DNA of 64,000 nt from Bacteroidota bacterium (GCA_013285945.1 JABDGP010000006.1:1-64000), one strand, 5' to 3'. Shown: positions 41,592-51,456, counted from the stretch's first letter. The notes: generated by a model not told the origin, from the sequence alone. Program-made: numbers and translations.

Positions 41592-43634
41592 ATGGCTGAC
41601 AAGGAAAAGGACAAAGACAAGGAGAAGAAATTGATTCCCCCACGGGTACCGAAGCCCAATTATCAAATGTGGATTATTTTGGCGTTGACTGCCGTAGTCT
41701 TGGGCATCACGTATTTAAAAAACACTCGCGGCATGGTGGAGATTCAGTCTTCACGGTTTGAAGATATGATCGCTGCTGGTGATGTGAAGCGGGTACAACT
41801 TTTGAAAAGAGATGCAGTAATTCAGATAACATTGAAACCTGAAGCACTGCAAAATGCCAAGTATAAGATTGAACTTGAAAAGGACGGACCGCTAGGACTT
41901 AGTCAAAGCGGACCACATTTCTTTTATAAAATAGGCGACCAGAATTTCTTTGAGAACAAGTACGATTTGTTGAGAAAGAAATACCCTAACGCTCCCGATT
42001 TGGAAAATGAAGAAGGTGGCAATTATGAGTGGATTACGAGCTGGGGATTATTGGTTTTGCTACTTGTTGGTTTCTGGATGCTGATGCGAAGAATGACTGG
42101 TGGCGGTGGCCCCGGTGGACAAATCTTTAACATTGGAAAATCTAAGGCTGCACTTTTTGATGCCGAAAGCAAGGTGAAGATCACCTTTGAAGACGTTGCT
42201 GGCTTGGAGGAAGCGAAAGAAGAAGTAAAAGAGATCGTCGACTTTCTAAAGACACCGCAAAAATTTACAAAACTTGGTGGCAAGATTCCGAAGGGAGCCT
42301 TGCTGGTTGGCCCTCCGGGGACGGGTAAGACCTTGTTGGCTAAGGCCGTTGCCGGAGAAGCTGCGGTTCCATTCTTCTCTCTGTCAGGTTCTGATTTTGT
42401 AGAAATGTTTGTAGGTGTGGGCGCTGCGCGCGTGCGTGATTTATTTAAGCAAGCTAAGGAAAAAGCGCCTTGCATAGTGTTTATTGATGAGATTGATGCC
42501 ATTGGTCGTTCTCGTGGACGTGGGCAATTGCCTGGAGCCAACGATGAACGCGAAAATACTTTGAACTCACTGCTCGTTGAGATGGATGGCTTTGCAACCG
42601 ACAGTGGTGTGATTATTCTGGCTGCCACCAACCGTCCGGATGTTTTGGATTCAGCGTTGCTGCGTCCAGGTCGCTTCGACAGGCAGATTAGTATAGACAA
42701 ACCAGACATCGCTGGACGTGAACAAATTTTTAAAGTACACCTTAAGCCGATTAAGCTGTCCAAAGATTTGGATATTAAAAAACTGGCGGCCCAAACTCCT
42801 GGTTTCGCTGGGGCGGAGATCGCCAATGTGTGTAACGAAGCTGCACTTATAGCAGCACGCAGAGATAAAAAAGAAGTGGAGATGATCGATTTTCAGGATG
42901 CAATCGACCGTGTGATCGGTGGCCTTGAAAAGAAGAATAAAATTATCTCTCCTGAAGAAAAAAGAATTGTGGCTTACCATGAAGCTGGTCATGCTGTGGC
43001 TGGCTGGTTTCTGGAACATGCAGATCCGCTCGTGAAGGTGAGCATTGTACCTCGCGGTGTTGCCGCCTTGGGTTATGCCCAGTATTTGCCGAAGGAGCAA
43101 TTCCTTTATCAGACTGAACAATTGACTGATGAAATGTGTATGGCATTTGGCGGACGTGCTGCCGAAGAACTTGTGTTCGAGAAGATTTCTACCGGTGCGC
43201 TTAGTGACTTGGAACGAATTACAAAGTTGGCGTACAGCATGGTGACTGTGTATGGTATGAATAAGGCCATCGGTAATATTTCGTTTTACGACTCCAAGCA
43301 ATCTGAATACACGTTTAACAAACCCTATTCTGATGCTACCGCAGAGAAGATTGACCAGGAGGTGAAGAAAATTATCGATAACGCTTTTGAACGTACCAAG
43401 AGATTATTAAGTGAACATCGCGACAAGCTTGAGATCATTGCCAAAGAGTTATTGGAAAAAGAAATTTTGTTCCAGTCAGATCTCGAAAGGTTAATTGGTA
43501 AACGGCCATTTGCTCACCAGACTACGTACGAGAAATTTACAAATGGTGCTGTTGTTCCGGCTGAGAAGAAAGAACCAGAGAATTCTAACGGTACATCAGA
43601 GACAACCAAAGAAGTTTCTGAAATACCCAAGTGA
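41592..43634 (+). CDS. ftsH: ATP-dependent zinc metalloprotease FtsH
   Basis: 680 residues. Membrane-anchored AAA+ protease that degrades misassembled membrane proteins and regulators. Order: basic leader ([13 protein letters not shown]), first membrane helix near 25-45, a periplasmic domain, a second helix near 150-165, a Gly-rich linker, the AAA module with Walker A GPPGTGKT at 240-247, Walker [18 protein letters not shown], and sensor region ATNRPDVLD. The protease site is HEAGH at 463-467 with the third ligand in the [14 protein letters not shown] region. A typical acidic, Pro/Glu-rich tail follows. A terminator 22 bp after the stop ends the unit. Confidence 0.97.
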   Translation: MADKEKDKDKEKKLIPPRVPKPNYQMWIILALTAVVLGITYLKNTRGMVEIQSSRFEDMIAAGDVKRVQLLKRDAVIQITLKPEALQNAKYKIELEKDGPLGLSQSGPHFFYKIGDQNFFENKYDLLRKKYPNAPDLENEEGGNYEWITSWGLLVLLLVGFWMLMRRMTGGGGPGGQIFNIGKSKAALFDAESKVKITFEDVAGLEEAKEEVKEIVDFLKTPQKFTKLGGKIPKGALLVGPPGTGKTLLAKAVAGEAAVPFFSLSGSDFVEMFVGVGAARVRDLFKQAKEKAPCIVFIDEIDAIGRSRGRGQLPGANDERENTLNSLLVEMDGFATDSGVIILAATNRPDVLDSALLRPGRFDRQISIDKPDIAGREQIFKVHLKPIKLSKDLDIKKLAAQTPGFAGAEIANVCNEAALIAARRDKKEVEMIDFQDAIDRVIGGLEKKNKIISPEEKRIVAYHEAGHAVAGWFLEHADPLVKVSIVPRGVAALGYAQYLPKEQFLYQTEQLTDEMCMAFGGRAAEELVFEKISTGALSDLERITKLAYSMVTVYGMNKAIGNISFYDSKQSEYTFNKPYSDATAEKIDQEVKKIIDNAFERTKRLLSEHRDKLEIIAKELLEKEILFQSDLERLIGKRPFAHQTTYEKFTNGAVVPAEKKEPENSNGTSETTKEVSEIPK

Positions 43635-43655
43635 GATAATATGAAACTGACACAG

Positions 43656-43689
43656 CCTGGCAAGTTTTAATAACCTGCCAGGTTTTTTA
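43656..43689 (+). terminator. Rho-independent terminator after ftsH
   Basis: CCTGGCAAGTT at 43656-43666 pairs with AACCTGCCAGG (one mismatch) and is followed by TTTTTTATTTTT. Confidence 0.88.
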
Positions 43690-43699
43690 TTTTTACAAA

Positions 43700-44464
43700 A
43701 TGCATATCGATCTTCCGTCCGGAAAAAAAGTATACTTCGCATCTGACTTTCATCTTGGTGTGCCCGATCATGAATCCAGTTTGATTAGGGAAAAAAGGAT
43801 TGTTTCGTGGTTGGATGAGGTAAAGACGGATGCTCATGCAGTGTTTCTTCTTGGCGATATTTTTGATTTTTGGTTTGAGTACAATCAATCTATTCCTAAG
43901 GGATTTATCCGGCTTCAGGGTAAACTAGCCGAGCTTCGAGACGCAGGGATGCCCATCTATTTTTTTACAGGCAACCATGACATGTGGATGTTTGATTATT
44001 TTGAAAAGGAAATGGGAATAGTCATTTTTCATGAACCAATTCAATTGACGGTCAACACACTCAAGTTGCTGGTTGGTCACGGTGACGGACTAGGGCAAGG
44101 AGATGCAACATATAAATTGTTGAAGAAGTTTTTTAATAGCGGAATATGTCAGTGGCTTTTCGCAAGAATTCATCCGAACCTCGGAATATCAATCGCCAAA
44201 TATTGGAGTCGTAAGAGCCGGATCAATAATAACGCCCGCGAGGAAAAATTTAGTGGAGAAGAGAACGAGTATTTATTGACCTACTGCCGTGAGCTTGAAA
44301 AGAAGGAGCATCACGATTTCTATATTTTTGGCCATCGTCATTTGCCACTAGACTTAAAAGTGGGCGAAAATAGTAGATACATCAACCTCGGAGAGTGGGT
44401 ACACTTTGATACGTATGCTGTTGTAGGAAGCAATTCTGTTGAATTAAAAGTATTCAAGAACTGA
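43700..44464 (+). CDS. UDP-2,3-diacylglucosamine diphosphatase-like metallophosphoesterase (LpxH type)
   Basis: 254 residues. By family it removes UMP from UDP-diacylglucosamine to give lipid X in lipid A synthesis. Metal-ligand motifs appear in order: YFASDFHLGVPDH, VFLLGDIFDFWFEY, YFFTGNHDMWMFDY, LLVGHGDGLGQGD and FYIFGHRHLPLDLK. The length is close to that of described LpxH proteins, and the two-histidine GHRH end fits. Bacteroidota usually carry this LpxH form. The next gene starts in the last base of its stop codon (TGATG), so the two are translationally coupled. Confidence 0.88.
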   Translation: MHIDLPSGKKVYFASDFHLGVPDHESSLIREKRIVSWLDEVKTDAHAVFLLGDIFDFWFEYNQSIPKGFIRLQGKLAELRDAGMPIYFFTGNHDMWMFDYFEKEMGIVIFHEPIQLTVNTLKLLVGHGDGLGQGDATYKLLKKFFNSGICQWLFARIHPNLGISIAKYWSRKSRINNNAREEKFSGEENEYLLTYCRELEKKEHHDFYIFGHRHLPLDLKVGENSRYINLGEWVHFDTYAVVGSNSVELKVFKN

Positions 44465-45285
44465 TGGCGCAGTCAGGAATTTTGATAAAGTTATTTTGGC
44501 TAGCTCAATTTGTTATTTTTTGGTCTTCGGTAAGTTCGCAAGACCTGAAAAAACTAAGTGAATTCAGTCCGGGTAAAATCGAAACTGTTTCTGTAGATCG
44601 TATGGGTAATTTCTTTGTGATTTTTAGAAACGGTTCAATTAAGAAATATGACCCTGATAATAAAGTATTAGCCGCATTCAAGAAAGGGGAAGCACCGACT
44701 CTTTTACAGCCATGGTACCATCCGAAAATTTTTATTTATCAAAAGACAGGGCAGAAATTCACTGAGTATGACCGTAATTTTCAAAACCCCGAGGTTCATA
44801 CTGTTGACCCGTCGGTAGCGATCAAACCTTTGCTGGTATGTCCAACTAATGACAATAAGCTTTTGGTATTAGATGAAGAAGATTATTCGATAAAGAAGCT
44901 AAACCCTGCCACTAATCAGGTAGTGACTGAGTTCTATGTTGATTCTACTGAGTTTAAAGAGAAGCCACGTTTTACTTTTTTGTGTGACTATCAAAACCTT
45001 ATTTTCTTGCTTGACAGGAACTCCGGTATTTTGATTTTTAGTAACGTGGGTAAGAAAGTCAATCAGATTAAATGTACAACGGCAAACTTTGGTTTCTTTG
45101 GAGAAGAGTTGTATTTCCTTGACGGAGACAAAATTACTTTTTATGATTTGTACACCGAAAAGAGTAGGGACTTGAAATCTGGAGCAGGTAAATTTGTTGT
45201 TGTTACAGATGAGCGGATTTTTCTAGTGACAGAAAAGGATCGGGTAGTTGTTTTTGAGAACCCTTTAGCAAATCAAACCGACTAG
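44464..45285 (+). CDS. Exported beta-propeller-like protein of unknown function
   Basis: 273 residues. A signal peptide (ILIKLFWLAQFVIFWSSVSS, then Q) leads to a repeating four-strand pattern of about 40-45 residues: VDRMGNFFVIFRNGSIKKYD, NKLLVLDEEDYSIKKLNPAT, LIFLLDRNSGILIFSNVG, GFFGEELYFLDGDKITFYDL and FVVVTDERIFLVTEKDRVVV, which suggests a propeller of five to six blades. I do not recognise a family. The start overlaps the LpxH-like stop by one base, so it may serve the same envelope process. Confidence 0.75.
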   Translation: MAQSGILIKLFWLAQFVIFWSSVSSQDLKKLSEFSPGKIETVSVDRMGNFFVIFRNGSIKKYDPDNKVLAAFKKGEAPTLLQPWYHPKIFIYQKTGQKFTEYDRNFQNPEVHTVDPSVAIKPLLVCPTNDNKLLVLDEEDYSIKKLNPATNQVVTEFYVDSTEFKEKPRFTFLCDYQNLIFLLDRNSGILIFSNVGKKVNQIKCTTANFGFFGEELYFLDGDKITFYDLYTEKSRDLKSGAGKFVVVTDERIFLVTEKDRVVVFENPLANQTD

Positions 45286-45375
45286 CTAAAATGAATTTCC
45301 TTCTCTGTTCAATTTTGGACATCTTTGTGCGATTTAGTACAACATTTAGCTTCAGAAGTTGATTTTTAGCCTCAG

Positions 45376-46794
45376 TTGAGTTGGCATAATTTTTCCTATT
45401 ACAAATGGTTCTTTAACCCTAAGCCCGTGAATGATAATGGTAAAATATTGATGATTGATGATGACGAAGATGTTTTGTTAGCCGCAAAAATGTTGCTAAA
45501 GAAGTCAGGTCATCAGGTCATCATCGAAAAAAATCCGAATAAAATCCCTTTCCTGCTCAATAACGATACTTATGATGTTATCCTGCTTGATATGAATTTC
45601 AGCAAAGATACCACCAGTGGAAAAGAAGGTTTTGAATGGCTCAAGCAAATCAAGGACCGGGACTCACAAGCCGTGGTAATCATGATCACGGCATTTGGCG
45701 ATGTAGAAATGGCAGTGCGTGCCCTTAAAGAAGGAGCTACTGATTTTATTTTGAAACCCTGGCAAAATGAGAAGCTCGTTGCTACGATTTCTACTGCGAT
45801 CAAGTTGAAGAAATCATATAATGAAGTAGATAAACTGAGGAAGGCAAAGCAAATGCTGGAAGAGCAAATCAGCCAGCCGTTTCGCGACATCATTGGACAA
45901 AGCCCGGCATTGAACGAAGTTTTCTCTATGATCGATAAAGTTGCCAAGACTGATGCAAACATTCTGATCCTCGGTGAAAATGGTACTGGTAAAGAATTAG
46001 TTGCCCGCGCTATTCACCAGAACTCTCTGCGAAAGGAAAACTCATTTGTAGCGGTAGATATGGGGGCCATCACCGAGACACTTTTTGAAAGTGAATTGTT
46101 TGGCCATAAGAAAGGCGCATTTACTGATGCACGTGAAGACAGACCAGGACGATTTGAGTTGGCTAATCGGGGTACGCTTTTCCTCGATGAAATCGGTAAC
46201 CTCAGCATGAATCTTCAAAGTAAACTTTTGAGTGCGCTGCAATCACGACAGGTGACAAGGGTAGGGGCCAATCAACCAATAGAAGTGGACATCCGGCTGG
46301 TTTGCGCTACCAATATGCCGCTACATGAGATGGTGAAAGAAGGAAAATTCAGGCAAGATTTACTCTATCGCATCAATACGGTAGAGATCAACATCCCTCC
46401 GTTGTGCGACAGGATTGATGACATTCCGGCTTTGGCGAATCACTTCCTTAATTATTACTCCAAAAAATACTATAAAGAAGTCCTTTCTATTTCTCCTGAG
46501 GCAATGGGAAAGTTGAAGAAATATCCATGGCCGGGGAACGTACGAGAGTTACAGCATTCCATTGAACGGGCTGTGATTATGGCTGACTCAAACACACTGC
46601 AGGAGAGCGACTTTCTATTCAGCCGAAAGGGAAACGATACATCATCTACTGACTCATTGAATCTTGACGAAGTAGAGAAGTCGGCTGTGACAAAAGCTAT
46701 TCAGTTGCACGGAGGAAATATTTCCAAAGCTGCAGAAGAACTAGGTCTCACCAGGGCTTCTCTTTATCGCAGGATGGAAAAATATGGACTTTAA
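45376..46794 (+). CDS. Sigma-54-dependent response regulator (NtrC/NtrX type)
   Basis: 472 residues from TTG 45376; GTG 45427 is a possible alternative start. Receiver domain with D72 as the phosphorylation site ([10 protein letters not shown]), an AAA+ domain with Walker A GENGTGKE and Walker [12 protein letters not shown], and a Fis-type helix-turn-helix at the end ([20 protein letters not shown]). The sigma-54 contact loop reads GAFTDA at 247-252 instead of the classical GAFTGA. The stop overlaps the kinase gene by 11 bases, so they are a cotranslated two-component pair. Targets unknown. Confidence 0.93.
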   Translation: MSWHNFSYYKWFFNPKPVNDNGKILMIDDDEDVLLAAKMLLKKSGHQVIIEKNPNKIPFLLNNDTYDVILLDMNFSKDTTSGKEGFEWLKQIKDRDSQAVVIMITAFGDVEMAVRALKEGATDFILKPWQNEKLVATISTAIKLKKSYNEVDKLRKAKQMLEEQISQPFRDIIGQSPALNEVFSMIDKVAKTDANILILGENGTGKELVARAIHQNSLRKENSFVAVDMGAITETLFESELFGHKKGAFTDAREDRPGRFELANRGTLFLDEIGNLSMNLQSKLLSALQSRQVTRVGANQPIEVDIRLVCATNMPLHEMVKEGKFRQDLLYRINTVEINIPPLCDRIDDIPALANHFLNYYSKKYYKEVLSISPEAMGKLKKYPWPGNVRELQHSIERAVIMADSNTLQESDFLFSRKGNDTSSTDSLNLDEVEKSAVTKAIQLHGGNISKAAEELGLTRASLYRRMEKYGL

Positions 46795-48049
46795 TTGGCG
46801 ATCGCCATTATTTACCAGACTTGCAATTCTGGTTGCCTCCGGGTTTGCGCTGGGTTATTCCATGGGTGACAAGTTTAGCTTTGGCCTTTCGATCTTGTTG
46901 ATTGCGGCCATTGCTTTTCAAGGATTGCAGTTAATGAAGTTCATAGAGAAACCTGTCGCAGACAAACCAGTAGAGAAAGTTACCCCTCCCGTTGCTCCGA
47001 TAAAACCTGATACCGTAATAAAATATGATGATGTAGCCTTATTCTTTAAGAATATTGTACAACACATTGGCATTGGTATTTTGACCTTTAATAAGGAGGG
47101 AGTAATTCAGATTATGAATACAGCAGCAAAGCGGCTGCTGCGGGTTGATCGTGCAGAAAACCTGAATGACCTTCGTGAAGTTGATGAAACACTCGTAGAC
47201 TCTTTTCGGAAACTAAAGACGGGTGGCCGCGAACTACTCCAATTGAAAATGGGAGATGAGACCGTTCAGTTGTCTTTTTATGCTATTGAGCTTACGCTGA
47301 AAGGGGAGGTAATGAAGCTCATTTCGATGAGTAACATCCGCAGTGAGTTGGAGGATAAAGAAATGGAGGCTTGGCAAAACCTCGTCCGCGTTCTCACCCA
47401 TGAGATCATGAACTCCGTTACACCCATCTCTTCATTAGCGGGTCTTGTTGAGGACGAACTGGACACAATGCTAAAACGGGGAGATTTATCATTGCAACGT
47501 GAGGAGGCTGAAGATATGTACTTGTCGGTACAGACTATTGGAAAAAGAAGTGCCGGGCTAATCCGGTTTGTAAAAGAGTTTAAGAACCTGACGCATGTGC
47601 CCAAACCTAAACTTGCCGAGGTACATGTAAAAGATTTGCTTGAGGAGATGGCCATGCTTCATAAGAAGGAATTGGCAGACCACGAAGTGTCCGTAGAGTT
47701 GAATATTCAGGAAGGTGAATTGACTATGCAGGCAGACAAGACCATGATCGAGCAAGTGCTTATCAATTTGATAAAAAATGCCATTCAGGCTTTTGACAGT
47801 CAGGCCAACAAGAAGATAATACTCTCAGCTTATAACTACGATGGCCACATTGTTATATCGGTAAAAGACAATGGCAACGGCATAGATTCGGATGCACTGG
47901 AGAGAATTTTCATTCCGTTTTTCACCACCAAGAAAACCGGCTCGGGCATTGGCTTGAGCCTGTCTCGTCAAATCATGAGACAGCACGGAGGCCAGATTTC
48001 GGTCAAGTCAAAATTGGGCGAAGGCACTGAATTTATCCTTCGGTTTTAG
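46784..48049 (+). CDS. Sensor histidine kinase (NtrY-like)
   Basis: 421 residues. Two N-terminal membrane helices (RLAILVASGFALGY, GLSILLIAAIAFQGLQL), then a PAS-like domain (IVQHIGIGILTFNKEGVIQI), a dimerisation helix with H206 (VLTHEIMNSVTPISSLAGLV) and the ATPase module: N box LINLIKNAIQAF, G1 VKDNGNGID and G2 TGSGIGLSLSR. There is no large periplasmic sensor, so it likely reads a cytosolic or membrane signal. It overlaps the sigma-54 regulator gene upstream and is its expected partner. Confidence 0.93.
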   Translation: MDFNWRSPLFTRLAILVASGFALGYSMGDKFSFGLSILLIAAIAFQGLQLMKFIEKPVADKPVEKVTPPVAPIKPDTVIKYDDVALFFKNIVQHIGIGILTFNKEGVIQIMNTAAKRLLRVDRAENLNDLREVDETLVDSFRKLKTGGRELLQLKMGDETVQLSFYAIELTLKGEVMKLISMSNIRSELEDKEMEAWQNLVRVLTHEIMNSVTPISSLAGLVEDELDTMLKRGDLSLQREEAEDMYLSVQTIGKRSAGLIRFVKEFKNLTHVPKPKLAEVHVKDLLEEMAMLHKKELADHEVSVELNIQEGELTMQADKTMIEQVLINLIKNAIQAFDSQANKKIILSAYNYDGHIVISVKDNGNGIDSDALERIFIPFFTTKKTGSGIGLSLSRQIMRQHGGQISVKSKLGEGTEFILRF

Positions 48050-48102
48050 TGAAACTTGGCCGGAAAGCTGAAAAGGATTAGCTTTGAAAAATTAGACTCT
48101 TC

Positions 48103-48351
48103 ATGCAAGACGTACAGCACAAGATCAACGCCATTCTTATTGAAAAACTGGGAATCCCCGAATCTCAAATTACTTCCGACGCAAGTTTTGTTAAAGATCT
48201 CGGCATCGATTCATTGGATTATGCCGAATTGGTGATGGAATTTGAACAGACATTTGATATAAAAATCCCGGATGATGATGCTGAAAAAATGCAGACTATC
48301 GGGCAAGCTGTAGACTATATCAATTCCAAGCTTAAAAAGCAGTTTTTTTAA
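48103..48351 (+). CDS. Acyl carrier protein
   Basis: 82 residues. Four-helix carrier with S37 as the phosphopantetheine site in the motif LGIDSLDYAELVMEFE. The first helix (VQHKINAILIEKLGIPESQI) and the final helix (MQTIGQAVDYINSKLKKQFF) are regular. The Tyr after DSLD differs from the usual DSLDTVEL of the fatty acid synthesis carrier, so this could be a second, specialised carrier rather than the housekeeping AcpP. No fab genes lie nearby. It overlaps the convergent YopX-like gene by 20 bases. Confidence 0.9.
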   Translation: MQDVQHKINAILIEKLGIPESQITSDASFVKDLGIDSLDYAELVMEFEQTFDIKIPDDDAEKMQTIGQAVDYINSKLKKQFF

Positions 48352-48700
48352 ATTCCAGAGCATCTTTAGAGAGCTCGAACAAATTTCCAAAGCGTTTCAT
48401 CCGTTCTGCGTCTTTAGCTAAAAAAGAGGTTTGGTTTTCGCGATTAGAGAGCGGAGAGTAATACCATCCGTTTTTGACAGAATTCCAGAAGACAATGTAT
48501 TTGTCCAGTGAAATCAGAAGTACGTCCATGTCGTAGATTTCTTCGCCTTCTTTGTCGAGTAGGCCAGTGAATTGCAACAGTATGTGGTTTTTCTTAATTA
48601 GCTCGCCCTTACTACATTCAATACTGTTGAGGCGCATAAGTAACTTGTGTTCCTGATCCCAAGCCTTGAATTTGATCTTGCGCGGTGTAAAGTCATCCAT
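48332..48700 (-). CDS. YopX-like protein
   Basis: 122 residues from the ATG at 48700 (MDDFTPRKIKFKAWDQEHKL); earlier codons back to 48751 lack family resemblance. The YopX fold is recognisable: KFKAWDQEHKLLMRL at the start, HILLQFTGLLDKEGEEIYDM with the TG-loop, then DVLLISLDKYIVFWNSVKNG. YopX is known from Bacillus phage SPbeta and related prophages, with unknown function. No other phage gene is near, so this looks domesticated. Its last 20 bases run through the acyl carrier protein gene. Confidence 0.75.
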   Translation of the reverse strand: MDDFTPRKIKFKAWDQEHKLLMRLNSIECSKGELIKKNHILLQFTGLLDKEGEEIYDMDVLLISLDKYIVFWNSVKNGWYYSPLSNRENQTSFLAKDAERMKRFGNLFELSKDALEFKKTAF

Positions 48701-48817
48701 AATCAAGTGCCGGTTGTGTAGGTTTGTAAATTCGATTAGGTTTGAATCCAATTACAAGTACGTTCAAATCTAAAGCCGGATCAAGATTATTTTTGACAAT
48801 TCAATAACAAACAATCT

Positions 48818-49732
48818 GTGCCTGTCAGGAAAGCGCTTTTTATAGTTAATAAATTTTCGGGTGGAGGCTATCGCCCCGAAGTGGAGGGCCGCATCATCGA
48901 GCAATGCAAAAACTCCAATATTGAATGTCGGATTGAATTCACCCAAGGTCGTGGGCACGCTACCGAGCTTGCCCATGATGCTATTGACCAGTCCTTTGAT
49001 TTTGTTTTTGCTGTGGGGGGTGATGGCACGGTAAACGAAGTAGCTCAGGGACTGCTTGGCTCTGAGGTTGCCATGGGTATCCTTCCAAAGGGCTCTGGTA
49101 ATGGTTTGGCCCGACATTTAGGAATACCAATGAGTTTTAAGAAAGCTTTGAATATATTTCAACGGCCCCATGAGCAGTTGATCGATACTATGCAAGTGAA
49201 CGGAAAGCTTTCTGTAAATGTATCGGGAATTGGATTTGACGGACATATAGCAGGACTGTTTGAGAACAAAGAAAAACGAGGACTGATTGGTTACTCGAAA
49301 TTGGTGTTAAAAGAATTTCTCAGTTTTAAAGAATTTGAAGCTTCAATCGAGGTCAACGGAGACATCATAAAGTCGAGTTCTTTCATTATTGCGTTAGCCA
49401 ATTCGTCACAGTTTGGAAATAATGCCCGCGTTGCACCACAGGCTTCAGTATGTGATCAATTGATTGATATTTGTTTGATCAAAAAAGTGTCGGCTGCGCA
49501 CATGGCAGGATTTGCAGGTAAAATGTTTACTGGTAGTTTGAATAAGTCACGCTTCGTTGAAATACAGCGAGCGAAACATCTAAATATTAATTTGAAGGAG
49601 CGTATTGCTTATCACATCGATGGTGAAGCGATGCCAGCTACTGACAGGTTTGAAGTTATATTAAAGCCGGGTTCTCTTAAAGTTGTAGTGCTGGCACGCT
49701 CAAAATGGCACATGGAGAAATACCCAATCTAG
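48818..49732 (+). CDS. Diacylglycerol/lipid kinase family protein
   Basis: 304 residues from a GTG start (MPVRKALFIVNKFSGGGYRP). NAD-kinase-like catalytic domain with FVFAVGGDGTVNEVAQGLLG as the nucleotide loop and AMGILPKGSGNGLARHLGIP as the GNG-type motif; then the beta-sandwich domain (VNVSGIGFDGHIAGLFENKE and AYHIDGEAMPATDRFEVILK). These enzymes phosphorylate diacylglycerol, sphingoid bases or similar lipids at the inner face of the membrane; Bacteroidota make sphingolipids, but substrate is unproven here. Confidence 0.92.
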   Translation: MPVRKALFIVNKFSGGGYRPEVEGRIIEQCKNSNIECRIEFTQGRGHATELAHDAIDQSFDFVFAVGGDGTVNEVAQGLLGSEVAMGILPKGSGNGLARHLGIPMSFKKALNIFQRPHEQLIDTMQVNGKLSVNVSGIGFDGHIAGLFENKEKRGLIGYSKLVLKEFLSFKEFEASIEVNGDIIKSSSFIIALANSSQFGNNARVAPQASVCDQLIDICLIKKVSAAHMAGFAGKMFTGSLNKSRFVEIQRAKHLNINLKERIAYHIDGEAMPATDRFEVILKPGSLKVVVLARSKWHMEKYPI

Positions 49733-49799
49733 GGTGACATCTAGCTGATGATCTTTTTCGTTAGATCATTCATTAAATTAATAATCAACCCAAAACTCC

Positions 49800-50927
49800 A
49801 TGAAAAGATTAGTTACTGTATTTGTTGTCATGGCCTTTGCCGGCTATGGATATGCGCAAAGTTTGTCATTGCCACCGAGTGGCAATAATCAAAAAGCGAA
49901 GGTGAGCCAGAATATTGGGCCCGTTGAGATTTCCATTACCTACAGCAGCCCGCGAGTTCATACTGCAAAAGGTGATGATCGCACCGGACACATTTGGGGC
50001 GAATTGGTTCCTTATGGTTTCCTTGAACAGGGATTTGGTTTTAACGCGATGCCCTGGCGCGCAGGTGCGAACGAAAATACCGTCATCAAATTCTCGCACG
50101 ACGTAAAGGTGGAAGGCAAAGATTTGAAGGCCGGCACGTATGGGTTGTTCCTCGCTCCTTCAAAAGACGGGCAGTGGACTTGGATATTCTCGTCAAACTC
50201 AACCAGCTGGGGTAGCTTCTTTTATAAACCAAATGAAGACGTATTGCGCGTAGATGTAACTCCACAAGATGCGCCATTTACAGATTACCTCATGTATGGC
50301 TTCGATGACCGCCAGGCGAATTCGGCGACTGCCTATTTGCAATGGGAGAAAAAACGCATTCCTCTTAGAATAGAAGAGACCGATGTAAACGACCTTTATT
50401 TATCTATGATCAGGAATCAGTTGCGCTCAACTCCCGGCTTTGATTATAGAAATTATTCTCAAGCTGCAACTTTCTGTGCACAGAATAAAATCAATCTTGA
50501 TGAAGCATTGGCTTGGGCAAATCGTGCGGCTGATCCGATCTTTGGAGGCCGCGAAGAGTTCACCACTATTCAGGCGAAATCTGCTGTGCTGAGTGCGATG
50601 GGAAAGGATGCCGATGCCGATGCTGCTATGGAAAAAGCTATCCATGCTCCCGATGCATCCGTTCAGGTTGTTCATCAGTACGGACGCACTCTGCTGAATG
50701 CCGGTAAAAATGATAAGGCGATGGAGGTATTCAAATTTAACGCTCAGAAAAATCCCACTGACAAGTTTACTCCGAATGTTGGTTTAGCCCGTGGTTACAC
50801 TGCCTTGGGCGACAAGAAGAGTGCAATCAAGTACTGGGAAGAGGCGATAAAGAATGTGCCTGAAAACCAGAAGGCAAATATTAAATTCTACCAGGGAGAA
50901 CTGGATAAATTGAAAGCAGGAAAGTAA
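49800..50927 (+). CDS. DUF2911 protein with TPR-like C-terminus
   Basis: 375 residues. Signal peptide MKRLVTVFVVMAFAGYGYAQ; the DUF2911 domain covers residues about 30-180, with IGPVEISITYSSPRVHTAKG, IWGELVPYGFLEQGFGFNAM, PWRAGANENTVIKFSHDV and AGTYGLFLAPSKDGQWTWIF. The last 180 residues are TPR-like helices (LDEALAWANRAADPIFGGRE, SAVLSAMGKDADADAAMEKA). DUF2911 proteins are widespread in Bacteroidota and of unknown role; export and the helical repeats suggest a periplasmic scaffold. A terminator follows. Confidence 0.88.
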   Translation: MKRLVTVFVVMAFAGYGYAQSLSLPPSGNNQKAKVSQNIGPVEISITYSSPRVHTAKGDDRTGHIWGELVPYGFLEQGFGFNAMPWRAGANENTVIKFSHDVKVEGKDLKAGTYGLFLAPSKDGQWTWIFSSNSTSWGSFFYKPNEDVLRVDVTPQDAPFTDYLMYGFDDRQANSATAYLQWEKKRIPLRIEETDVNDLYLSMIRNQLRSTPGFDYRNYSQAATFCAQNKINLDEALAWANRAADPIFGGREEFTTIQAKSAVLSAMGKDADADAAMEKAIHAPDASVQVVHQYGRTLLNAGKNDKAMEVFKFNAQKNPTDKFTPNVGLARGYTALGDKKSAIKYWEEAIKNVPENQKANIKFYQGELDKLKAGK

Positions 50928-50948
50928 TAAGAGAACTAACCCAATTTA

Positions 50949-50982
50949 AAAGCCGTGATCATTTCGATTGCGGCTTTTTTAT
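50949..50982. terminator. Terminator between DUF2911 and rnhA
   Basis: AAAGCCG at 50949-50955 pairs with CGGCTTT at 50971-50977, followed by TTTTA. The reverse strand also has an A/T flank, and the rnhA stop codon lies within it, so it may serve both convergent genes. Confidence 0.7.
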
Positions 50983-51437
50983 TTCTTTTGATTCTGTTCA
51001 TACTCATGATCAATCAAAAGTTTTTTTTCGGAAGCAGCTTGCACCGCCAAAACATCGCATCGCTCATTTTCAGGATGACCCGCATGCCCTTTGATCCACA
51101 CGAATTTTGGTTTTAATTTTTGATGCAAGGGGATGTAGCGAAGCCACAGGTCAACGTTGGCTTTATCTTTAAAATTTTTCTTTTGCCAATTCCATAGCCA
51201 GCCTTTCTCTACAGCTTCCACCACGTACTTAGAATCAGAGTAAATTGTAATCGGAATATTATTTTTTTTGATAGCCTCCAAACCCTTAATTACTGCGAGT
51301 AACTCCATCCGGTTATTTGTTGTGAGGCGGAAACCCTCAGAGAGCTCTTTTTCTGCTTGGTTGAATTTGAGAATAGTGCCGTAGCCTCCGGGCCCTGGAT
51401 TGCCTTGTGCGGCTCCGTCTGTGTAGATACGAATCAT
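50979..51437 (-). CDS. rnhA: Ribonuclease HI
   Basis: 152 residues, normal length. It cleaves RNA in RNA-DNA hybrids. Catalytic residues are visible: Asp in RIYTDGAAQGNPGPGGYG, Glu in NRMELLAVIKGLEAI, Asp in TIYSDSKYVVEAVEKGW, and the last Asp in GHAGHPENERCDVLA with its loop histidine. MarC lies 19 bp upstream on the same strand, so the two genes are probably cotranscribed. Confidence 0.96.
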   Translation of the reverse strand: MIRIYTDGAAQGNPGPGGYGTILKFNQAEKELSEGFRLTTNNRMELLAVIKGLEAIKKNNIPITIYSDSKYVVEAVEKGWLWNWQKKNFKDKANVDLWLRYIPLHQKLKPKFVWIKGHAGHPENERCDVLAVQAASEKKLLIDHEYEQNQKK

Positions 51438-51456
51438 TGTAGTTGAACGATGAAAT

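Noticed and set aside
42023-42826. 267-codon minus-strand frame opposite ftsH
   Set aside because: Low-complexity Ser/Pro-rich reading of the complementary strand of a certain ftsH gene.
42651-43301. 216-codon minus-strand frame opposite ftsH
   Set aside because: No signal or domain; it lies within the conserved ftsH protease region.
48770-49117. 115-codon minus-strand frame opposite the lipid kinase
   Set aside because: It covers the GGDGT motif region of a clear plus-strand gene.
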